Of a stretch of DNA of 64,000 bases, positions 10,105-19,444 are shown one piece after another; the stretch's first letter is position 1; every line of letters starts with the position of its first letter. The DNA comes from CAVQFB01 sp963711675 (GTDB lineage: Bacteria > Acidobacteriota > Terriglobia > Terriglobales > Acidobacteriaceae). The notes under the pieces were generated by a model. The model ran no database searches. It was not told where the DNA came from and was given only the letters and a program-made list of their open reading frames with translations. The stretch is from contig CAVQFB010000011.1 of NCBI GenBank assembly GCA_963711675.1, positions 434,001 to 498,000 on the forward strand, given 5' to 3'. The position numbers and the translations under genes were made by a program.

Positions 10105-11868
10105 CTATAACGGAGCGTTGATGGTGCCGAGATTTCCCGTGCTGTTGTCCCGCACTGCGAGCCGAATTTGGTTGTTATTACCGGGCTGGGCATCCACATC
10201 CATGGGTACGAGCATGCCTTGCTGAAGGATCTGCTGGTAGACCTCGGGTGGAAACTCCTGCGCAACTTTTGTGCTGGCGCTGGTAAGGATTTTGCCGTCG
10301 GAGTTGTAGATCGCGCTAAACAGGTCGACATTCAGCTTCTTCTTCCCGCCGGAGCCATCACCAGCGGTCAGGCTGTGCGCATCCACCAGGAAAGCCACGT
10401 GCACTTTGCCTTTGTCGGGGGGCTTGACCTGGGCCTTGAAAGAGACCAGTGTGGCAGAAATCCCATCCCGAAAAGCCTCGGCCAGTTCCTGGTCGGGTTT
10501 GCGGTCTTTAATCTGATTCTGATCGACGGCGAAATAGCCCTTGCGGTGGCGAACTTGTGCTCCTTCGTGATTCACTTTTACTTTGAGCGAGCGGTACTTC
10601 CCATTCCACTTCTTGTCCTCGGGGTAATAGCCAAGGGTATAGGCAGCACCGTTGTCAGCAAGCGCGATCGAGATGCCTTCCTTGATTTCGTTCTGATTGA
10701 CGTAAACCTTGCCGCCTGTCTCGGTGGCCAAGACACGCATAGTCTCCTGATCGGAAGCGACATCCGACATTCGCACGTTCGCTTTCGTGGGTATATCCAT
10801 GGCCTGCCGATTACCGGCATCATTGAACGTAACCTCCATGCCACTTGCGAGCCCGCGAACGTCCACCGGGTAAAGAGCGATTTGTGCAGCCGACATCATT
10901 GCGGCTGCATCTCTGATCTCCTCGCGGTGAGACAGACGCGAGGTTTCCGCGATCGAACCAGCAGCCTGAGTCGCCAGAGCGGTCTGATGCACACCTTGCT
11001 GTATCAGCGCTGCCTCGGCCTCGCTGATGTTTCTGTCCTCGGGCACCAAATCGAAGGGGAACGCAGCTGTGAGCCAGATGACCTCCTTACGGCCGGGCAT
11101 TCCGCCGAGAGTGCGCGCAAGCCCGCGCATTGCTTCCAGCGTGCTTTCTGTCCTTCTATCCAATTGATAACCCACCTGGAGCGACTGGAAGCTGTTGATC
11201 TCGTGCAGCGCCATGGTCAGCGCACTTGAAAGCGCACCGCTCGAATCAGGCGACGACGGACTGTCAATTGCAGCACTGACAACTGCAGGTGCCCCGGCTG
11301 CCAGCTCGGGCTCTTGCGGTTTGTAGCGCTGCAAGGCCGCCCTCAGCACCGCTGGATCGCTTGTGAAGTCCTGCAATGCCCTGAGAGTGTCGGCGAGCGT
11401 GAAGATCGCCGTGCGCTGACCTGATTTGCTTTGTTCCTGCACGAACTTCAGCATTTGCAATCGGCCGTACGCCTGGTCGCGAAACGGAGTGTTCGCAGCG
11501 TCGAGCACGAAGACCGTGACCGGGCCCCCGGGTGACCGGTACTCCGGCGCGTTGGAATAAATACCGGGCGGTAGGGATTGCGGGGTCGCAGCTTTGGCGG
11601 CGTCTTCTGGGGTCGTGAATGTCGCTATCTTCTGTTTCTTACCGCTCTCTTCCAACACAAACTCGTCGGGCTTAAGTCCGGTGATGGGTTTACCTTGTTT
11701 GTCGGTGACCACCACGTCGACGAGCACCATCCGGGTATTCACGCGTATGGTGGGAGCTGGAATCTCAGAACCAGACTGTTGGGCTTCCAGGCGGACAGCC
11801 ACCGTTACAGATGCGAGCAAAAGACCGACCAAGCAGACTAGGCTCACGCAACTTCTCCTAAGGCTCAC
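10105..11868 (-). CDS. VWFA-related acidobacterial-type secreted protein
   Basis: 587 residues with a signal peptide, then the characteristic entry of the acidobacterial VWFA-related family (VLVDVVVTDKQGKPITGL..DEFVLEE), followed by a von Willebrand A-like domain (about 110-370, beginning VTVFVLDAANTPFRDQAYGR) and a C-terminal beta-rich part. The metal-ion-dependent adhesion motif is degenerate (DAANT rather than DxSxS). Members of this family are abundant in Acidobacteriota and probably extracellular or periplasmic binding proteins; no substrate is known. The gene is divergent from the third sulfatase-like paralogue, with about 280 bases between. Confidence 0.85.
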   Translation of the reverse strand: MSLRRSCVSLVCLVGLLLASVTVAVRLEAQQSGSEIPAPTIRVNTRMVLVDVVVTDKQGKPITGLKPDEFVLEESGKKQKIATFTTPEDAAKAATPQSLPPGIYSNAPEYRSPGGPVTVFVLDAANTPFRDQAYGRLQMLKFVQEQSKSGQRTAIFTLADTLRALQDFTSDPAVLRAALQRYKPQEPELAAGAPAVVSAAIDSPSSPDSSGALSSALTMALHEINSFQSLQVGYQLDRRTESTLEAMRGLARTLGGMPGRKEVIWLTAAFPFDLVPEDRNISEAEAALIQQGVHQTALATQAAGSIAETSRLSHREEIRDAAAMMSAAQIALYPVDVRGLASGMEVTFNDAGNRQAMDIPTKANVRMSDVASDQETMRVLATETGGKVYVNQNEIKEGISIALADNGAAYTLGYYPEDKKWNGKYRSLKVKVNHEGAQVRHRKGYFAVDQNQIKDRKPDQELAEAFRDGISATLVSFKAQVKPPDKGKVHVAFLVDAHSLTAGDGSGGKKKLNVDLFSAIYNSDGKILTSASTKVAQEFPPEVYQQILQQGMLVPMDVDAQPGNNNQIRLAVRDNSTGNLGTINAPL

Positions 11869-12145
11869 AAACTCCTCCGCTTATCAAAACAGACACGTGG
11901 ACCGGGTACGCCCATAACAGATGGCGACTCTACCTCTTTTTTATGCTCGTTTCAATGCATTTGCGAACTGAGACCAGCCGGGTCCAGAATGACTGTTACC
12001 CTATCGCTTGCGAGTGCACACCTGGGCACGCAACTTTACCGGGCCATGGACCAGCTAGAACCTTTGCAGAGGCAGCACAGAGACCGGCCGGTCAATTGGG
12101 ATACCGTCATCGAAGCGCACAGTGGCCGTGCTAGTCTGATTGCTG

Positions 12146-14104
12146 ATGCGTGGTCCATTGGTTCCAGCCATCTTGCTCTCGCTCGTCACGATAGTCCTGC
12201 CGCGCGACTCGGTGCAGATTAATAATCCGAGACCCGACGTTTTCCTCATCACCATCGACACCCTGCGCGCCGACCACGTGCATTGCTACGGCTATGACCG
12301 CGTGGAGACGCCGACTCTCGATTCTCTGGCCAAGGATGGCGCGCGCTTCTCGGCGGCGTTCACTCCCAGCCCGATCACCAATACCTCGCACATCTCGATC
12401 CTCACCGGCTTGCTGCCCAGCAGCCATGGCGTGACCGACTTCGCTATTCCGCTTCCCACCACGCACACTACCTGGGCGGAGTTTCTGCAACAGAAGGGCT
12501 ATCACACCGCAGCCTTTATCGGTGCCGTCATACTCGACACCAAGACCCTGGCTCCCGGACTTGGACGCGGCTTCGATTTCTACGACAATTTTCCCGACCA
12601 TCCACAGACCAAATCGCGCTGGAACCGGGTGGAGCGCCGGGGAATGGAGGTGGTCCAGCACGCCGAGACCTGGATGACTGCGCATCGCGCCGGTCCGCAC
12701 TTTGTGTGGGTGCACCTTTACGATCCGCACGATCCCTACGAACCGCCGCCTCCTTATTCGCACACTTACAAGGACCACTTGTACGACGGTGAAATTGCGT
12801 ACGCCGACTCGGCCCTGGCAAATTTCATTACCTTCCTGAAACAACAGGGCCGTTATGAAAATTCGCTAATCATTGTGGTGGGCGACCACGGCGAAGGACT
12901 GGGCGAGCATAACGAGGACACGCACGGCATATTCCTATATGACTCCACGACTCACGTGCCGCTCATCATCAAGAAGCCGGGCAAGCCCGCGAGCACTGGC
13001 CCGGGCCAGGTTATCGACGCACAGGTTCGCACCATCGACATTTTGCCCACCGTACTCGACCTGCTGACCATCCCAGTGGATGCGCACTTTGACGGAGAGT
13101 CGTTAAAGACTTACTTGGTGGGCGCGGACTCGGCTCCCCGCGCGGCTCTTGGCGAAACCGATTATCCCCTGCGCTTCGGTTGGGCGCCCCTGCGCTCGGT
13201 GCGCGACAACGGTTTCAAGTTTATCCAGGCGCCCCGGCCCGAACTCTACGATCTGCACGCGGACCCGAAGGAGTTGACCAATCTCTATCAGGCGGACAAC
13301 GCAAACGTACAGAAGCTGCGTGCTGAGTTGAGCGCGTTGAAGTCAAGTTCACAGCCTTCAAGTTCCCCCCCGGCAGCAACAGGCACTCAGGAACTGAAAG
13401 CGCTCGGCTATGCGGGATCAGAGGCTGCAAATGCAGACTCGGAGGCAGCTCTTCCCGATCCCAAGGACAAAATTCAAGAGCAGAACCTGCTCCATACGGC
13501 GATGATGGCCTCCGACGACAATCGCCCTGCGGACGCGCACACTGCGCTGGAAAAGGTCCTTCAACTCGATCCGAAATCTCCCACTGCTCTCCTCCAGCTA
13601 GGTGAACTGGAGTTCCAGGCCGGCAACTACGCCAAGGCCGCCGACTATCTTGCGCGAACCCGGACCATTCGTCCCGACGATGCAACCGCTCCCTACTATC
13701 AGGGCCTGGCGTTGGAGAAGATCGGCGAACTCGCTGGTGCGCGCGACGCTCTTGAAACAAGTCTGAAATTCACTCCCGGTCAATTCCAGGCTCGCTTGCT
13801 CCTGGGCGAGATTTATCTCCGCTTGAAAGATCCAGGCGCGGCGCAAGACCAGTTCGAAGCCGCCCTCTTGCTCCAGCCAAAGAGCGTCGAGGCGGAGCTG
13901 GATCTCTGCCGGGCGTTGCTCGCATCGAAGAGCTACCCAGATGCTCTGCGTGAACTGGAGCCCCTCTCGAAGTCTCGGCCCTTCAATGCTGACGTTTTCA
14001 AGCTGTTGTCGGAGACATATGCGGCGCTGGGCAAAAAAGACGACGCCGACAAGGCAAGTAATCGCGCCAGGTTGCTTGCGGGACGGAAACCGACCACTCC
14101 GTGA
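12146..14104 (+). CDS. Sulfatase-fold (alkaline phosphatase superfamily) protein fused to TPRs, paralogue 3
   Basis: 652 residues. A signal peptide (LVPAILLSLVTIVLP) precedes the superfamily domain with TIDTLRADHVHCYGYD and VVGDHGEGLGEHNEDTHG metal motifs, and C-terminal TPRs follow (about 450-640). The nucleophile position is Thr in PITNTSHISILTG; the usual following Pro is also replaced, making it the most divergent of the three copies. A TTG two codons upstream (12140) is an alternative start; neither has a clear ribosome-binding site. It is separated from the two minus-strand paralogues by the secreted-protein pair and the VWA gene. Substrate unknown. Confidence 0.85.
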   Translation: MRGPLVPAILLSLVTIVLPRDSVQINNPRPDVFLITIDTLRADHVHCYGYDRVETPTLDSLAKDGARFSAAFTPSPITNTSHISILTGLLPSSHGVTDFAIPLPTTHTTWAEFLQQKGYHTAAFIGAVILDTKTLAPGLGRGFDFYDNFPDHPQTKSRWNRVERRGMEVVQHAETWMTAHRAGPHFVWVHLYDPHDPYEPPPPYSHTYKDHLYDGEIAYADSALANFITFLKQQGRYENSLIIVVGDHGEGLGEHNEDTHGIFLYDSTTHVPLIIKKPGKPASTGPGQVIDAQVRTIDILPTVLDLLTIPVDAHFDGESLKTYLVGADSAPRAALGETDYPLRFGWAPLRSVRDNGFKFIQAPRPELYDLHADPKELTNLYQADNANVQKLRAELSALKSSSQPSSSPPAATGTQELKALGYAGSEAANADSEAALPDPKDKIQEQNLLHTAMMASDDNRPADAHTALEKVLQLDPKSPTALLQLGELEFQAGNYAKAADYLARTRTIRPDDATAPYYQGLALEKIGELAGARDALETSLKFTPGQFQARLLLGEIYLRLKDPGAAQDQFEAALLLQPKSVEAELDLCRALLASKSYPDALRELEPLSKSRPFNADVFKLLSETYAALGKKDDADKASNRARLLAGRKPTTP

Positions 14105-14341
14105 TGTGTCTTTTTGAGCTGTGAGTTGAGTCGAACGCCGGCCGAACCTCAGGCAACTTGTTGGTGGTCAACAACGTAGCGCTTCCGTTTTGGGTCAGCC
14201 GTTTCATTTTCATGAATGCGGTCAGGCAGTCATTGAAACCTCGCCCCGCATCCAACGGAAGAGAATCACCCATGGGTCAAGGTGGCGTCGCCAGGATGCT
14301 TTAGGCGTCCTCGATCTCTTTTCGCTTTGGAGGAAACCGTA

Positions 14342-14689
14342 TTGAAGACACACGCAAGAATTCTGACCGCAGCGCTCATTCTGACGGGAGCACTCTTACT
14401 CGCGGGTTGCCCCCCGCGCACATCGATCGAGCACATCAATCGAGACCCCGGACGATACGCCCACAAAGAGGTCACCATAGCCGGGCGAGTCGGCGAATCT
14501 TTTGGCGCTCTTGGAAGCGGCGTCTTCCAGGTAGATGACGGCACTGGAGCCATGTGGGTCTTCAGCCAGAGCTATGGAGTTCCCAGCAACGGCGCAAAGG
14601 TTGCGGTCACGGGCCACGTTGAGCAGGGCTTCACCTTCGGGGGGCGCGCCTTTGCGACTATCCTTCGCGAGACAGAGCGAAGGCACTAG
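14342..14689 (+). CDS. OB-fold lipoprotein
   Basis: 115 residues from a TTG start at 14342, chosen because GGAGG at 14329-14333 is 8 bases upstream and because it places the lipoprotein signal at the N-terminus (ALILTGALLLAGC, lipobox LLAGC). The mature part is a small beta-barrel of OB-fold type: INRDPGRYAHKEVTIAGRVG, then VFQVDDGTGAMWVFS and a final VAVTGHVEQGF strand, as in bacterial OB-fold proteins of the nucleic-acid/oligosaccharide-binding superfamily. Ligand unknown. It precedes PhoU but is separated from it by about 220 bases that contain a hairpin. Confidence 0.7.
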   Translation: MKTHARILTAALILTGALLLAGCPPRTSIEHINRDPGRYAHKEVTIAGRVGESFGALGSGVFQVDDGTGAMWVFSQSYGVPSNGAKVAVTGHVEQGFTFGGRAFATILRETERRH

Positions 14690-14749
14690 CCACAAGCTGC
14701 TGCTCCGCCACTCGGCATCGCGCCACGAGAATGCCCCCGGCCGCCGGAA

Positions 14750-14782
14750 CCGGGAAGCCAAGGCTTCCCGGGAGGCGGCTTT
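14750..14782 (+). terminator. Probable hairpin terminator after the OB-fold lipoprotein
   Basis: A perfect 10-bp stem (CCGGGAAGCC at 14750-14759, GGCTTCCCGG at 14762-14771) lies 60 bases after the stop codon; a short TTTT run follows eight bases later, so it is only a moderate match to an intrinsic terminator. Confidence 0.45.
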
Positions 14783-14913
14783 TAACACTCCTTTCACATC
14801 TCCTGCAGGCGTATAAAGTATGATCAAGCCGCGAACCCGAGGGCCTCGAGGCCCGCACCTGCCATGATTGTCGCTTCTGCGCGGCGTGATTTGTCGTCGG
14901 CCTCCTGCGGAGA

Positions 14914-15711
14914 ATGTCTGTGAATCACGCTTTCGACTCTCATGTCCCTATGCAAGCGGAAGCAGCCACCTCTCGAACCGCTGCCCGTCGATCAAACGCC
15001 GGCAGCGGCGGTCGATCCTCTGCCAAGTCTGCGAAATCGGGCCAGAAACAAACTCGGCCCAAGGCTTACAGCACACAAGATGAATTGCCCCAGATGGCCT
15101 TGAAGGCCTGCCTGATCGCACGGGATGCGACCTTCAATGTCCGCGATCTGCTTACCAACTCCTCGCGCATGGCCTTCATTGCAGTCCGCGACTGCGAAAA
15201 AGAACTGGACCAGATCGAGCGTTCCATCGACGAACGCCTGCCTGAGGCGATTACCCGCGTCAGCGAAGAGAAGGCACGTGAGCTCCTGGCGTGTCTGAAA
15301 TCGATCACTGATCTGGAGCGAATTGGGGATCTTCTTGCCGGAGTTGCGCACCGGGTTCACGCGCGTGGTGGATCGCTTGCCGCCGCGGACACGGAAAACC
15401 TGGTGGAGATGGCCAACATTCTGCACACCATGCTTGATCGCACCCATCAGGGCTTTCTCACTCGCGACCTGGATTGCGCTCGAGAAGTGCTTCGCATCGA
15501 TACCAAGATTGACCGGATTTGCCACCGCATGTTTCAAAAGCACCTGGCCAATATCGCGGACGACAAGCAGTGTCCCAGCCTGGACGTCTTGTTGATGGCA
15601 CAAGCCCTCGAGCGCGCGGGCGATCATGCCAAGAATCTCGCCGAAGAGCTCTATAGCCTGATCGAGGGCCACTCCTTGCGGCACCCTCCCAAGAGAATCA
15701 CTCCGCAGTGA
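14914..15711 (+). CDS. phoU: PhoU-family phosphate signalling protein
   Basis: 265 residues; a basic, low-complexity N-terminus of about 50 residues precedes two PhoU three-helix units. Recognisable segments include ACLKSITDLERIGDLLAGVA and MAQALERAGDHAKNLAEEL, the paired E/D-x3-D metal-binding motifs of PhoU (ERIGD, ERAGD). PhoU modulates PhoR/Pst signalling in phosphate homeostasis. A PhoB-like response regulator starts about 180 bases downstream on the same strand, consistent with a pho locus, although pstSCAB and phoR are not in the window. A shorter start at 14950 is possible. Confidence 0.85.
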   Translation: MSVNHAFDSHVPMQAEAATSRTAARRSNAGSGGRSSAKSAKSGQKQTRPKAYSTQDELPQMALKACLIARDATFNVRDLLTNSSRMAFIAVRDCEKELDQIERSIDERLPEAITRVSEEKARELLACLKSITDLERIGDLLAGVAHRVHARGGSLAAADTENLVEMANILHTMLDRTHQGFLTRDLDCAREVLRIDTKIDRICHRMFQKHLANIADDKQCPSLDVLLMAQALERAGDHAKNLAEELYSLIEGHSLRHPPKRITPQ

Positions 15712-15888
15712 GAGCGAGCGGTGTAAGCGCGTTCGCCTTTACCAGAACCATGTACGAGCCAGCTTACCGCCAGTGAAATTAATCTACCCTTAACACTGAG
15801 GAAATATCTCCGCAACATTCCAGGTTTAACTTAGCCGGGATTCTTGAATGGAGACCTGCTCAGTGCCCAACCGCTCACCGGCCGCGTG

Positions 15889-16638
15889 ATGTCAGACATG
15901 ACCACTACGACCACGGAAACCCCTGACCTTTCCAGCCCTCCCGGAACCAAGCGCAGCTTGGTTTTTGTGGTCGAGGATGACACTGACATCTCGCGGCTGG
16001 TCGAGCACAATCTGCAATCCGCAGGCTACGACGTGCAGTTGTTTACTTCGGGAGCGTCTCTGATCGAGGCTTCCCGAGAGCGGCCGGCGCTGTTTGTGCT
16101 CGACGTGATGCTGCCCGGCGTGGACGGGTTCGACCTGTGCCGTCAGATTCGCCAGAACAGCGCATTGGCCAAGATTCCCGTCATTTTCCTGACCGCGAAG
16201 TCCAGTGAAGTAGATCGGGTAAAAGGCCTCGAACTCGGCGGGGATGACTACATCACCAAGCCCTTCAGTCCGCGCGAACTGGTCGCGCGAGTGCGCACGG
16301 TGTTGCGCGGAGCGCGCGAGATACCTGCGCCCGAAGTGCTCACATTGGGGGAACTCGAAATCGATGCTTCGTCGATGACCGTGCGGGTCGACGGGCAGAC
16401 GGTGTTTACGACTGTGCGGGAATTTCGTCTGCTCGAATATCTTGCTCATCATCGCGGCCGGGTTTTTACTCGGGATCAGCTGCTCGATGCCGTCTGGAGG
16501 GAAACCGCCTTCGTGACGCCACGATCGGTTGATGTCTATATTCGCCGGCTACGGGAAAAAATCGAGCGCGACCCGCGGCATCCTCGCTTCCTGAAAACTC
16601 TGCGCGGAATCGGCTACCGGTTCGAACCCACGAAGTAG
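15889..16638 (+). CDS. OmpR/PhoB-family response regulator
   Basis: About 249 residues from the ATG at 15889 (a TTG at 15844 is an alternative). Receiver domain with acidic pocket VVEDDTD, phosphoacceptor Asp in LFVLDVMLPGVDGFDLC, conserved Thr/Ser in IFLTAKSSEV and Lys in DDYITKPFSPREL. A winged-helix effector follows with LTVREFRLLEYL-like helix and RRLREKIERDPRHPRFLKTL recognition region. Its position after phoU suggests a PhoB role, but no cognate kinase is adjacent and no Pho box was identified, so the assignment to phosphate control is inference. Confidence 0.88.
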   Translation: MSDMTTTTTETPDLSSPPGTKRSLVFVVEDDTDISRLVEHNLQSAGYDVQLFTSGASLIEASRERPALFVLDVMLPGVDGFDLCRQIRQNSALAKIPVIFLTAKSSEVDRVKGLELGGDDYITKPFSPRELVARVRTVLRGAREIPAPEVLTLGELEIDASSMTVRVDGQTVFTTVREFRLLEYLAHHRGRVFTRDQLLDAVWRETAFVTPRSVDVYIRRLREKIERDPRHPRFLKTLRGIGYRFEPTK

Positions 16639-16658
16639 CAACTTTTCGAGTTAGGGCC

Positions 16659-17006
16659 CTAGGCTCTGCCGGCGTTGGTGAGGGCCTCAACCGCGTCCCA
16701 GGTCGTGGGGAAGATGAGAAAAAGCGGTTCGATCTTGGTAATCTCAAACAACTTCAAGACTCGCTTGTTGACGCCGCTCAGCACGACCCGCCGCCCCGCT
16801 TTGCTGTGGGAGACATAGGCGCTGACCAGCGAGCCCAGACCTGCCGAATCGACATAAGGAACGTCCGTCAAATCCAGAATCATGGTGGACCCGGATTCGC
16901 GCCGCATCGCATTCTGGAAGAGAGGAAGGTTCTCCGTAGTCAGCGGCCCTCTCAGGCGCAGGACGCCATCTTCCGACTGCTCGATGATCAAGGGTTCCGA
17001 ATACAT
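16659..17006 (-). CDS. STAS-domain anti-sigma factor antagonist
   Basis: 115 residues forming a single STAS domain: beta-strand GVLRLRGPLTTENLPLF, then MILDLTDVPYVDSAGLGSLV with the DSAGL motif whose Ser is the phosphorylation site in SpoIIAA/RsbV proteins. Such proteins release a sigma factor by binding the partner anti-sigma kinase when dephosphorylated. No cognate kinase is in the window. It converges on the PhoB-like gene (20 bases apart) and lies just downstream of the electron-transfer block, but its start at 17006 is 104 bases upstream of that block's last stop codon, so it may belong to the same transcript. Confidence 0.85.
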   Translation of the reverse strand: MYSEPLIIEQSEDGVLRLRGPLTTENLPLFQNAMRRESGSTMILDLTDVPYVDSAGLGSLVSAYVSHSKAGRRVVLSGVNKRVLKLFEITKIEPLFLIFPTTWDAVEALTNAGRA

Positions 17007-17110
17007 GAGGCAACGATTCTAGGCTTACAGGCTGATGGGATCAACTTGGAGATTGTATCCAGACGGGCTTTAGGTAAGCTGGAATTGCCCGTCTGGCGGG
17101 CGCGGAGCGG

Positions 17111-18502
17111 CTACACCACTGTGGCCTGCGCCGCGGCAAAATGTTTCTTTGCGGCGGTGGCCTCTCGGGCTTCGTTACTCGCTTCCAGGGTCATGTCGCG
17201 CATGCCGAACTGCACGCCAATCTTCTTCAGAAAATCATTGGGCGGAGTTCCCCCGGCAAAGATCCAGGCAAAGTCATTGGGGATCTCCCGCGTTTGTCCG
17301 GCAACGTCGATAACAACAGATTCGGGTTTGAATTCCACCGGCTTGGAGTTGAACAGCACCTCGATCTTTCCGGTGCGCATGCATTCCTCGATGCGCTTCT
17401 CATTGCGCTCTTTAATGCGGCTGAACCGCTCCTGCCGGTAAGACATCGTCACTTTGTTGCCCACCTGGTGCGCCAGCCCCATCGCCGCCTCGACCGCGCT
17501 GTCCCCGCCGCCGACGACCAGGATCTGCTTGTTCACGTAGTGGTCGGCTTCGATCAGGCGGTACATCACCTTGGGCAGTTCTTCGCCTTTGACGCCGAGT
17601 TTGCGAGGTTCACCCGCGCGTCCCAGCGCCAGAATGACCGCCCGCGCATGGTACTGGTTGGTCGCCGTCGCCACGGTGAAGATTTCGTCCGGTCCCTTCT
17701 TGATGTCCTCCACTTTCTCGCCAGTGCGAACGTTGAAATCCGCCCGGTTCAGCACCATGTCCCAGAAAGCCAACAGGTGCTCCTTGGAAAGCTGCATCTT
17801 TTTGAACTTCCCGTACATGGGAAACTCCACGGGGCTCGTCATGACGAGCTTCTGACGTGGATATTTCGCCACTGTGCCGCCGACTTCGTCGCGTTCCAGC
17901 GTGATGTACTTGAGTTTCCGCTCGATGGCGCGCAGCGAGGCGCTGATGCCTGCAGGGCCTGCTCCCACGATCAGAACGTCGTACACGTCCGATCCAGGCC
18001 GGCTACCGCCCTGCTCGATTCCGCGCTGAGTGATCAGGTCGATGCAATCCCGTCCCTGGTTGACCGCGTTCTTGATCAACGCCAGCCCGCCGAGTTCTCC
18101 CACGATGAACAGGTTCGGAATGCTGGTCTCGTGCTCCGGAGTCAGGAAGGGCATGTCGGCGGCCATGCTGGGGGTGGCCATCACCATAGTGATGGCGCCC
18201 ACCGGACACGCTTCTGCGCACAGGCCATGGCCAATGCACTTGTGCCCGTTGACAATGACGGCTTTGCCCGCCAGCATCGCCAGCACGTCGCCTTCCGGGC
18301 ACACGGTCGTACAAGTCTGGCAGCCGATGCAGAACGTGGTGTCAATGTGCGGGTGCTGAGCCTTCGGCCCTTCCGAAAACAGCTTTCCTTTTTCCGCGGC
18401 AGCGCGGGCTTTCTCCTCCCGCTGCTTCAGACTCTTCAGATAGCCGCGCAAAAAAAAGAGCGAGATCGCGGCGGCAATGACCAAAGTGACCAGAGTATCC
18501 AT
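17111..18502 (-). CDS. Membrane-anchored ferredoxin/flavin (thioredoxin-reductase-like) oxidoreductase
   Basis: 463 residues. One N-terminal transmembrane segment (about 3-20) is followed by a two-cluster ferredoxin domain and then a two-dinucleotide-binding flavoprotein. Cluster 1 has Cys58, 61, 64, 68 (CIGCQTCTTVCPEG). Cluster 2 is unusual: CIGHGLCAEACPVG has Cys89, His92, Cys95, Cys99, so the second canonical Cys is His. FAD motif DVLIVGAGPAGISA near 175 and NAD(P) motif ILVVGGGDSAVEAAM near 320. The start abuts the upstream membrane gene stop (no gap). Likely role: electron entry or exit on the cytoplasmic face of the conduit encoded upstream, for example between NAD(P)H and a ferredoxin or quinone. 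Direction of electron flow is not determinable. Confidence 0.8.
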   Translation of the reverse strand: MDTLVTLVIAAAISLFFLRGYLKSLKQREEKARAAAEKGKLFSEGPKAQHPHIDTTFCIGCQTCTTVCPEGDVLAMLAGKAVIVNGHKCIGHGLCAEACPVGAITMVMATPSMAADMPFLTPEHETSIPNLFIVGELGGLALIKNAVNQGRDCIDLITQRGIEQGGSRPGSDVYDVLIVGAGPAGISASLRAIERKLKYITLERDEVGGTVAKYPRQKLVMTSPVEFPMYGKFKKMQLSKEHLLAFWDMVLNRADFNVRTGEKVEDIKKGPDEIFTVATATNQYHARAVILALGRAGEPRKLGVKGEELPKVMYRLIEADHYVNKQILVVGGGDSAVEAAMGLAHQVGNKVTMSYRQERFSRIKERNEKRIEECMRTGKIEVLFNSKPVEFKPESVVIDVAGQTREIPNDFAWIFAGGTPPNDFLKKIGVQFGMRDMTLEASNEAREATAAKKHFAAAQATVV

Positions 18503-19444
18503 TTAAAAGAACCCCATCATGAAGACCACCACGATATGAATGATGGCCAGTAGCGCGAAGGTATAGCTGAACGGCTTGTGTACCACATGCCACAAGTGAA
18601 ATACCTGCTGCGAACGCGAGAGGAAGAGAATTCTCTTGGCGAGAGAAGCTTCCTCGCGAGCGGTCGCGATGGCCTTTTCCAGTTCACGATGCTTGGTTGC
18701 TCGTAGTCCGCCCAGAGTGCTGAATTTCTCCCCCACATCCAGCGCATGACGGCGAATACGGGCGACGCGAAACGGGCGGATAAGGTCGAGCACGAACATG
18801 TAAACCAGCGCGAACACGATGGGCCATCGCTCCACCCGCTCCGGAGTGGGCAAACGCAACAAGGTTTGCAAGTCGGCCGCAGGAAGCAGGTTTTGTTGCG
18901 CCAGTTGCTGCGAGAGCTGTTGTTGAATCTCCTGCGTTTCCTTGCGCGATAGCTCGGCTGCATTCAGGTTGCGAGGAATCTGTCCATACAGATAGCGCCC
19001 GATGATGCCGCTCGCAGATACCGCCAGCATGATCCAGAAGGCGATACCCGCAAAGCCTCTGAACTTGAACGAAGAGTGAAATGCGATCACGAACGGCGCT
19101 GCGATTCCCAGCATCACGTGGAAATCGAGCCAGTGCTTCGAACTGCCTTGCTGTTGCAGCCATGCCCACCGCTTGCGCAGCGGATAAAGGAAAATCACCA
19201 GGAACATGGCGAAGCCGAGGAACCCCAGCTTGGCGCCGATGCTCCCGCTGGGCCGAAGCGCGAGGTGCTTGGGCGAAAATGGCCGCTGGGTAGCGTCCAT
19301 CGTGTAGTAGTCGAAGCCATGCACGGCCAGCGCAACAATCAACGTTGCAAAAAGGATGTAGCCGGCAATGACACGGCGCATGTGCCCGCGCTCGCGGTCA
19401 CGTGCGGAGATGACAGCAGTGGCGACAGCAGCATTTGTGCTCAT
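18503..19444 (-). CDS. Polytopic membrane protein, possible b-type cytochrome
   Basis: 313 residues with about five hydrophobic segments: near the N-terminus, around 75-90, 110-150, 215-235 and the C-terminal 290-312. Histidines sit in or beside helices (LDFHVMLGIAAPFVIAFHSS; FHLWHVVHKPFSYTFALL; IHIVVVFMMGFF), an arrangement compatible with bis-His heme b. A charged, Gln-rich cytoplasmic stretch lies between helices. The start overlaps the upstream stop by 4 bases (ATGA) and the next gene follows without a gap, so translation is coupled. Probably the inner-membrane quinone-interacting part of the electron conduit; heme binding is inferred, not shown. Confidence 0.7.
   Translation of the reverse strand: MSTNAAVATAVISARDRERGHMRRVIAGYILFATLIVALAVHGFDYYTMDATQRPFSPKHLALRPSGSIGAKLGFLGFAMFLVIFLYPLRKRWAWLQQQGSSKHWLDFHVMLGIAAPFVIAFHSSFKFRGFAGIAFWIMLAVSASGIIGRYLYGQIPRNLNAAELSRKETQEIQQQLSQQLAQQNLLPAADLQTLLRLPTPERVERWPIVFALVYMFVLDLIRPFRVARIRRHALDVGEKFSTLGGLRATKHRELEKAIATAREEASLAKRILFLSRSQQVFHLWHVVHKPFSYTFALLAIIHIVVVFMMGFF

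Noticed and set aside
10168..11229. 353-codon plus-strand open frame
   Set aside because: Antisense to the VWA-family gene, which has a signal peptide and family motifs on the minus strand.
11869..12134. Short open frames on both strands in the VWA/sulfatase-like divergent region
   Set aside because: No ribosome-binding sites, no protein-like composition; best taken as promoter DNA.
4271..14104. Annotation of the three TPR fusions as formylglycine sulfatases
   Set aside because: The Cys/Ser-x-P-x-R motif is missing; Thr and His occupy the key positions.
17141..18553. Long 470-codon open frame on the plus strand
   Set aside because: It mirrors the ferredoxin-flavoprotein gene; its product has no domain and is His/Arg/Gln-rich, typical of an antisense shadow in GC-rich DNA.
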